Shown here: positions 58,990 to 64,000 of the stretch, piece by piece
Layout of the letters: every line of letters starts with the position of its first letter
Position numbering within the stretch: position 1 is the first letter of the stretch
Source of the DNA: Vigna angularis
Taxonomy: Eukaryota > Streptophyta > Magnoliopsida > Fabales > Fabaceae
Direction: 5' to 3'
Assembly: GCF_016808095.1 (NCBI RefSeq)
Contig: NC_068974.1
Location: forward strand, 30,488,825 to 30,552,824
DNA length: 64,000 bases
Notes under the pieces: model-generated
Database searches by the model: none
Seen by the model: the letters and a program-made list of their open reading frames with translations, nothing else
What the model was told of the DNA's origin: nothing
Position numbers and translations under genes: made by a program

Positions 58990-59078
58990 AACAAACTCAT
59001 TAATTCTGAGCGAGAGAGGTAGATGGGAGGAGACAAGGGCATCCGCGTACGCAGAGTTGACCATGCATTTTCCTCATT
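58990..59078 (+). repeat. Upstream block shared by the two glycine-rich protein loci, copy 2
   Basis: GAGAGGTAGATGGGAGG ... CGCGTACGCAGAGTTGACC ... TTTTCCTCATTCCGTG corresponds in order to 28935-29015. It lies about 1.2 kb before the second glycine-rich gene. Confidence 0.65.
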
Positions 59079-60054
59079 CCGTGTTGGAAAGCACATTATT
59101 TCATCAAGTTGTGAATAATAAGTTTACCTATTATAATTGGAGTTTTAAGTTATCGACTTTATTTTCATTTTTAATATAAAATTAAGTACATTTTTTAATT
59201 TAGTTTCTCATAAATTAGCACACTAATTATTTATATGTAAAAAATATAATTATATTAAAAAATGTATGATTATTGTTAAGATATATAAAAACTTCTGATT
59301 TACATATAATATTATTATTTTTATTTTGACATATATTATTTATATCTTAAATTTTGAGTTTTCCAAATGTCAAACATAAATGTTATTTTAAAATATGTTT
59401 TGTACCGAATGTTCGGACGACCTTGAAAGATAAGAAGTCATTGAATGGCCTAAAGACGTAAAATATAATTTTGATATATCGAGCCAAACGGACATGAAGT
59501 CCGTCTTAAAACCTATAAATAAAAATCCAAGATAAGAGATAAATGATGACATTTACTGTGTATTTAAGACTATTGTTTTGATCTCATACAAACTATTTAC
59601 TTAAGCGTTAGATTACTTTTGGCAGATATCCCGATTGATCAGAATAAACATGAAGACAAAACGAATTAAAGTTACCCGAAACATGTTTCATATAATATCA
59701 AGATTTAAACTATTACCTACAATCTTAATAATAATTGATAATAATTGTTAAAAATATTATCTAATTTTGTTGATAAATTTGAGTGGACCGTTAAAATCCA
59801 ATAAATAACTCTTGTTAAACAAACAAATTATATTAGCAAATACTTTAAAAGCATCGGACACTAGTTAATGATTTGGTTTTAGTAATGAATACAGACTAGG
59901 AGGAATTGTAAACGTAGATATAATGACTAAAATAGAAGCTAATTATTTAATTAAGCAAATAAAATAAGTGCTTGAGTTGGAAATGGTTGAAAGCAAAGTG
60001 TGTGAGTAGTATGAATAGAGCAAAAGTCGAGTGTGGTTGGGTTTTGACTCTTGA
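59079..60054. other. AT-rich upstream region of GRP2
   Basis: No gene. AT-rich DNA between the duplicated block and the proximal promoter. Confidence 0.45.
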
Positions 60055-60142
60055 GATGGTTTAATGTTGCGGCTAATTCCCCAACGGTTTGAAGATTAGG
60101 AAGCATTAATAGCAGCCAGTAGTGGACGAAGGCTATATAAAG
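60055..60142 (+). promoter_or_regulatory. Promoter of glycine-rich protein gene 2
   Basis: TATATAAAG at 60134-60142 lies about 77 bp before the ATG. Upstream ATGGTTTAATGTTG (60056-60069), AATTCCCCAACGGTT (60075-60089) and CATTAATA repeat the order and near-spacing found before GRP1. Confidence 0.75.
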
Positions 60143-60218
60143 CACACTCCTCATTTTGAAAGAGCAGCATCTCCCACTTCGATAAATTCTCTGCATTTCT
60201 ATCATTCTTCACACAGTT

Positions 60219-60986
60219 ATGGTTCTTTCTACTCATTTCCATCCAAAATGTCTTTCTCTCTCTCTTCTTCTTCTCTGCATTCTTCTTCACTTCACTGTTC
60301 CCACTCTTGTTGTTGGAGATCAGAAGCTTGACAAACAAATATTCCCAGATGGCTTGGGCCGTCGTGGTGGCGGAGGCGGTGGTCTTGGCGGCGGTGGCGG
60401 CTTTGGTGGCGGGGGAGGAGGTGGACTTGGAGGTGGGTCAGGTCGTGGTGGAGGTTTTGGAGCTGGAGGAGGTGTAGGTGGTGGTGTTGGGGGAGGCATC
60501 GGTGGTGGAGGTGGAGGTGGCGGAGGCGGTGGCGGAGGAGGAGGTGGATTGGGTGGGGGCTCCGGACACGGGGGAGGGTTTGGAGCAGGTGGTGGTGTTG
60601 GTGGAGGCATAGGTGGTGGAGCAGGTGGAGGTGGAGGGGGTGGAGGGGGTGGAGGGGGTGGAGGAGGAGGAGGTGGTGGATTAGGTGGAGGTTCTGGACA
60701 CGGGGGAGGATTTGGCGGTGGTGTTGGCGTAGGAGGTGGTGTTGGTGGAGGAATTGGAGGTGGTGGAGGAGGTGGTAGTGGTGGAGGTGGAGGAGTTGGT
60801 GGAGGTTCAGGTCATGGTGGTGGGTTTGGAGTAGGAGGTGGTGTAGGGGGTGGAGGAATTGGTGGAGGAGGGGGCGGAGGGGGAGGTGGCGGTGGAGGAG
60901 GTGGAGGTGGCATAGGTGGAGGTTCGGGTCACGGTGGAGGGTTTGGTGTCGGTGTTGGTGTTGGAGGAGGAGGGGGTAAACATTAA
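60219..60986 (+). CDS. Secreted glycine-rich protein 2 (cell-wall type)
   Basis: An intronless frame of 255 residues, paralogous to the gene at 34501. A signal peptide (CLSLSLLLLCILLHFTVPT then LVVG) is predicted to be cleaved before DQKLDKQIFPDGLG. GDQKLD aligns with GDEKLD of the paralogue. The rest is glycine repeats with GGGSGHGGGFG(A/V)GGGVGG units about four to five times, ending GVGVGGGGGKH, very like the paralogue's end. It is about 100 residues shorter because there are fewer repeats. The ATG at 60219 is the first after the TATA box in this frame. A structural wall role is inferred from composition and secretion signal only. Confidence 0.88.
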   Translation: MVLSTHFHPKCLSLSLLLLCILLHFTVPTLVVGDQKLDKQIFPDGLGRRGGGGGGLGGGGGFGGGGGGGLGGGSGRGGGFGAGGGVGGGVGGGIGGGGGGGGGGGGGGGGLGGGSGHGGGFGAGGGVGGGIGGGAGGGGGGGGGGGGGGGGGGGLGGGSGHGGGFGGGVGVGGGVGGGIGGGGGGGSGGGGGVGGGSGHGGGFGVGGGVGGGGIGGGGGGGGGGGGGGGGGIGGGSGHGGGFGVGVGVGGGGGKH

Positions 60987-61526
60987 GCTTTCATGCATGC
61001 ATGATACTAAGGAGCTTTAGCCAACGTTAACGCGTTGTTTTGTTTTAGAATAAAGTGTTTTAAGAAGTCAAAGGTTTTGGAACAATTTGGTTATATCCAT
61101 CTTAATTAGTCACACAGTCCATCCATGTATTCGCCATTTGTATTTGAAACTATGCCTTTACTTGTTTGTATTATTGAGAAACCATAAAATCATCTATATA
61201 AATATCGTCATATCCCTTTTCCAGACATGCGATTGATTGTTAATTAAGTTAGTTGCCGGAAATTGTTATGCCTTAAAAGTTGTATTAATTTCTAGAAAAA
61301 TTTACAGATGAAAAATTTGAGAAGTTATACACCAGTTCCCATTGAACAAATTTATTAATTCATATACATAAAAATGTTAACGAAGTTAAAATTCTCTAAA
61401 AGATAGTTTATCATGTATTGTTTGTTAGAGTGTCACATGAGTACGTGTTTAGTCCTTCAGGAGTAGGTATGTATTTTAAAAATTAAAAAATAGAAATTAA
61501 TAGGTTTTTAAATGAAAATATAAATT
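60987..61526. other. GRP2 3' region
   Basis: Begins with CATGCATGCATG 10 bp after the stop, shared with GRP1, then 3' UTR and AT-rich DNA. No gene. Confidence 0.45.
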
Positions 61527-61880
61527 GTTGTATTGTCTAATAAATTTTAGTTAATAATATAAGAAATGTTAAAAAAATTAATATTTTGTTCAATACCTTT
61601 TCACTACTTTTCACTTGTGTTTGCTAAAAAGGATGAATCCTCTCACGGATGAGTTATTAGGTGAAGTATTAAGAATATACCCTCAGTACAGTTATTATCA
61701 ATAGTTGTATTTTCTAATAAATTTTAGTGAATAATATAAGTTATCTTTAAAAAATTAATATTTTATTGAATAGTTTTTCACTACCTTTTCACTTGTGTTT
61801 GCTAAAAAGGATGAATTCTCTCACAAACGAGTTATTAGGTGAAGTCTTAAAAGTATACTCTCAATACAGTTATTATCATT
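61527..61880. repeat. Tandem duplication of a 177-bp unit
   Basis: GTTGTATTGTCTAATAAATT at 61527 recurs as GTTGTATTTTCTAATAAATT at 61704. Both copies continue through TTTGCTAAAAAGGATGAAT and GAGTTATTAGGTGAAGT to ACAGTTATTATCA. About 10% of positions differ. Confidence 0.9.
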
Positions 61881-62156
61881 CTTCATAATATTTTATACAT
61901 GATCATTAAATTACCGATAGAAATAAGCTTAATTAGTGGAAAAAGGAGATTATAGATGAAATATACATGCCATAATAATGACATTTTCATAATAAAAATA
62001 AAAGTTATTATGACGTACTTTGAGAAACCTATCATAATACGGTGGCAAAATTATAATTATGTTCAAAATGTATTGTGATAGGTTTACGAAGACCTCTTAT
62101 AGTACATCTTATTATGATAGTTAGTTCACCACTTGTCATAATAAGTTAGATGTGGT

Positions 62157-63575
62157 TAGGGTTGGACAAAAATAACTGATCTGTATTGTACTACAGTTAA
62201 CTATACTATATTATACTTAAAAAAACTGATCCACTTTCACTAAAAGTTCAGTATACTATTTTATGTTTAGTTTTTAAAAACTGAACTTATAACAATTTCG
62301 GTTCAGTTAACCGTGAGAACTGTATCTACTCTTTTTTCTTCTCTAGTTCCAGTTCAACTGTTTCGTCTTGCCAAAAAACGTTATTTAATAATAAAATATT
62401 AATAAAAGAAACTGTTCACATAAAAAATTAATAATGAAATTTTTAAGACAAAATTTTTTTATCACAATTTTTTATATTTTTTTATCAATAAACCTATATT
62501 ACTTTTTAAATAATATTATTTTAAGTAATAAAAGTAAAATATATTTTTTAAAATTTAATTTTATTAAATGATTAAGTAATAGAAATCATAAAAGAAAAAA
62601 AAGACTATATAAAAAAATAATATTTTAAATATATTATATTCTTTAACATGTTATTAAATATGTAAAAATATGTTAAAAAAACTTTTAATGATATTACAGA
62701 CTAAAACTAAAATATATTTTTAACGTTAAATTTTATTAAATGACTATATAATGAAATATCATAAAGAAATAGTAATATAGCAAAAATAATTAATATTATA
62801 GAAATATCAAATGACAAAAAAATCAACAAACGTTTATTAAGAGTAACTTTTTTAGTATCATCTTTTATTATATTATAATAATTAATAAATATTAGTTTAA
62901 TTTTTACATAATAAAATATAAATAATAAATAATTGATTAATAAAACAATTTTATGAGGCAACAAAATAAATATAAATAAAAAATTATTTTAAAATAAAAT
63001 AAGTAGATAAAAAGATAAAATAAATTATATATACATATAAAACAAAAATATATAAATAAAAAAAATAAAAAAATAAATATAAAAGTAAAATAATATTCAT
63101 GACAAAATAAATATAAATAAAAAAATAAAAAACAAAATAAAATAAAATAAATAATAAAATAATTTCCATACACATATAATAATAAAAGAAATATAAATAA
63201 AATAGAAAATAATAATATCAAATAATTAAAAAGTTAATTTGTAAGACACTTATGAATAAAATAAAATAAAAATATTAAAATAAATTTCAATTAAAAAGAA
63301 CATGTATTGTTATACTATTGAGTTTAAAAACTAGTACAATTAAGTTTAAAATTAGTACAATTCAGTTTAAAATTAGTATAGTTAGTAGTTCAGTTTAGTT
63401 TATATTGTAGTTTAGTACAATTTAGTATAGTTCAGTTCAGTCCAATTTGATAAAACAAAAAACAGTTCAGTTTGTCTGAATTGTTTTACAGCTCAGTTCA
63501 GTTTAGACAAATTAGTTTTTAGTTAAGTACAAATTTTAGTAGTACAGTGCAGTTCAGTTCTATTTGCCCACCCTA
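62157..63575. mobile_element. Non-autonomous hAT element rich in CAGTTCAGTTT motifs
   Basis: 1419 bp with ends TAGGGTTGGACAAAAATA and, from the right, TAGGGTGGGCAAATAGAA, flanked by a perfect 8-bp duplication GATGTGGT (62149-62156 and 63576-63583). Both subterminal regions are full of CAGTTCAGTTT / AACTGAAC-type motifs. The middle is extremely AT-rich without coding sequence. It interrupts an older sequence whose TATCATAATA-rich motifs lie on both sides. Confidence 0.9.
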
Positions 63576-63583
63576 GATGTGGT

Positions 63584-64000
63584 GACATTTTCATAATAAA
63601 GTTAAAAATATATTATGACATGTAGTAAATCACCTATCATAAAATCTGAATCCTTAATTTTTTCTCTCTCTAAATGTTCTCTTCATTTTCAAAATCTGAT
63701 TTCTGTGCCCTTTCTTCACGTTTTCTCTTTCTCATTTCATCTACGTTCTTTTTGTTCATGTTATTCTTCTCTTCTTTCACTTCATATTCTCCCCCACATT
63801 GCATCGACGTCGTGGCTTTCCCACAATGTTAGCTCTCCATGTCGTCATCTTCGAGACACCTTCTCTTGCGTACAATCAGGTTTTCTCCTTTCCTCCCCTT
63901 ATGATCGCGAATTTCGTAGTACTTGTTGCCATTCAATATTTACTTCACCTTTTGAACTAGAAAAAATGAAACTTGGACTAAAGGTGACAAAACTAGTGTT
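63584..64000. other. Window end: continuation of the interrupted repeat
   Basis: GACATTTTCATAATAAAGTT at 63584 resembles GACATTTTCATAATAAAAAT at 61979, suggesting the hAT at 62157 inserted into a repeat with such motifs. From 63655 the sequence is pyrimidine-rich and less AT-rich and may enter a captured or genuine 5' gene region that continues beyond the window. No coding call is possible. Confidence 0.35.

Noticed and set aside
62707..63221. Phe/Ile/Tyr-rich minus-strand frames
   Set aside because: They are low-complexity translations of AATAAA-type runs in a hAT element.

Overview
This 64 kb window is nuclear DNA of a flowering plant. It has GT-AG introns, TATA-box promoters, plant gene families, very AT-rich intergenic DNA and dense plant transposons. 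A legume, perhaps of the bean/cowpea/soybean group, is my best guess from the style of the repeats; this is inference from memory, not a search result.

Only four host genes look intact: (1) a PP2A activator (PTPA) on the minus strand at 1.0-2.2 kb; (2) an eight-exon SKU5-similar multicopper-oxidase-like gene on the plus strand at 15.5-19.7 kb, whose hand-assembled exons give an uninterrupted 538-residue protein; (3) and (4) two secreted glycine-rich proteins on the plus strand at 34.5-35.6 and 60.2-61.0 kb. The two glycine-rich genes are paralogues from a local duplication. They share the start of the mature protein, promoter blocks, the sequence just after the stop, and an upstream block that is 5.5 kb from one start codon and 1.2 kb from the other.

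Most of the rest is mobile DNA, and many elements have boundaries and target-site duplications (TSDs) that can be read directly. hAT-type elements lie at 5228-6709, 24335-25682 (with an inverted partial copy to 26773) and 62157-63575. A gag-only LTR element (TR-GAG type) lies at 8377-12718. Copia remnants lie at 20487-22558 and 36994-39108. Mutator-like (MULE) elements lie at 24186-27726, 32593-33943 and 36307-39599. CACTA elements lie at 29732-31151 and 50808-53560, with a decayed one at 55506-57572. A full-length Ty3/gypsy element of Tat type lies at 40044-49771.

Several DNA transposons carry pieces of host genes: a geranylgeranyl diphosphate synthase piece in a hAT, a chloroplast-type Hsp70 piece and a subtilase prepro-region in MULEs, and a Dof zinc finger in a CACTA. 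The subtilase piece was later split by a copia insertion.

The most unusual items are the antisense, intron-containing gene inside the gypsy element and the array of paired ATAATCGATTAT palindromes in the TR-GAG element, spaced exactly 20 bp start to start in every pair. No tRNA, rRNA or CRISPR array was found.
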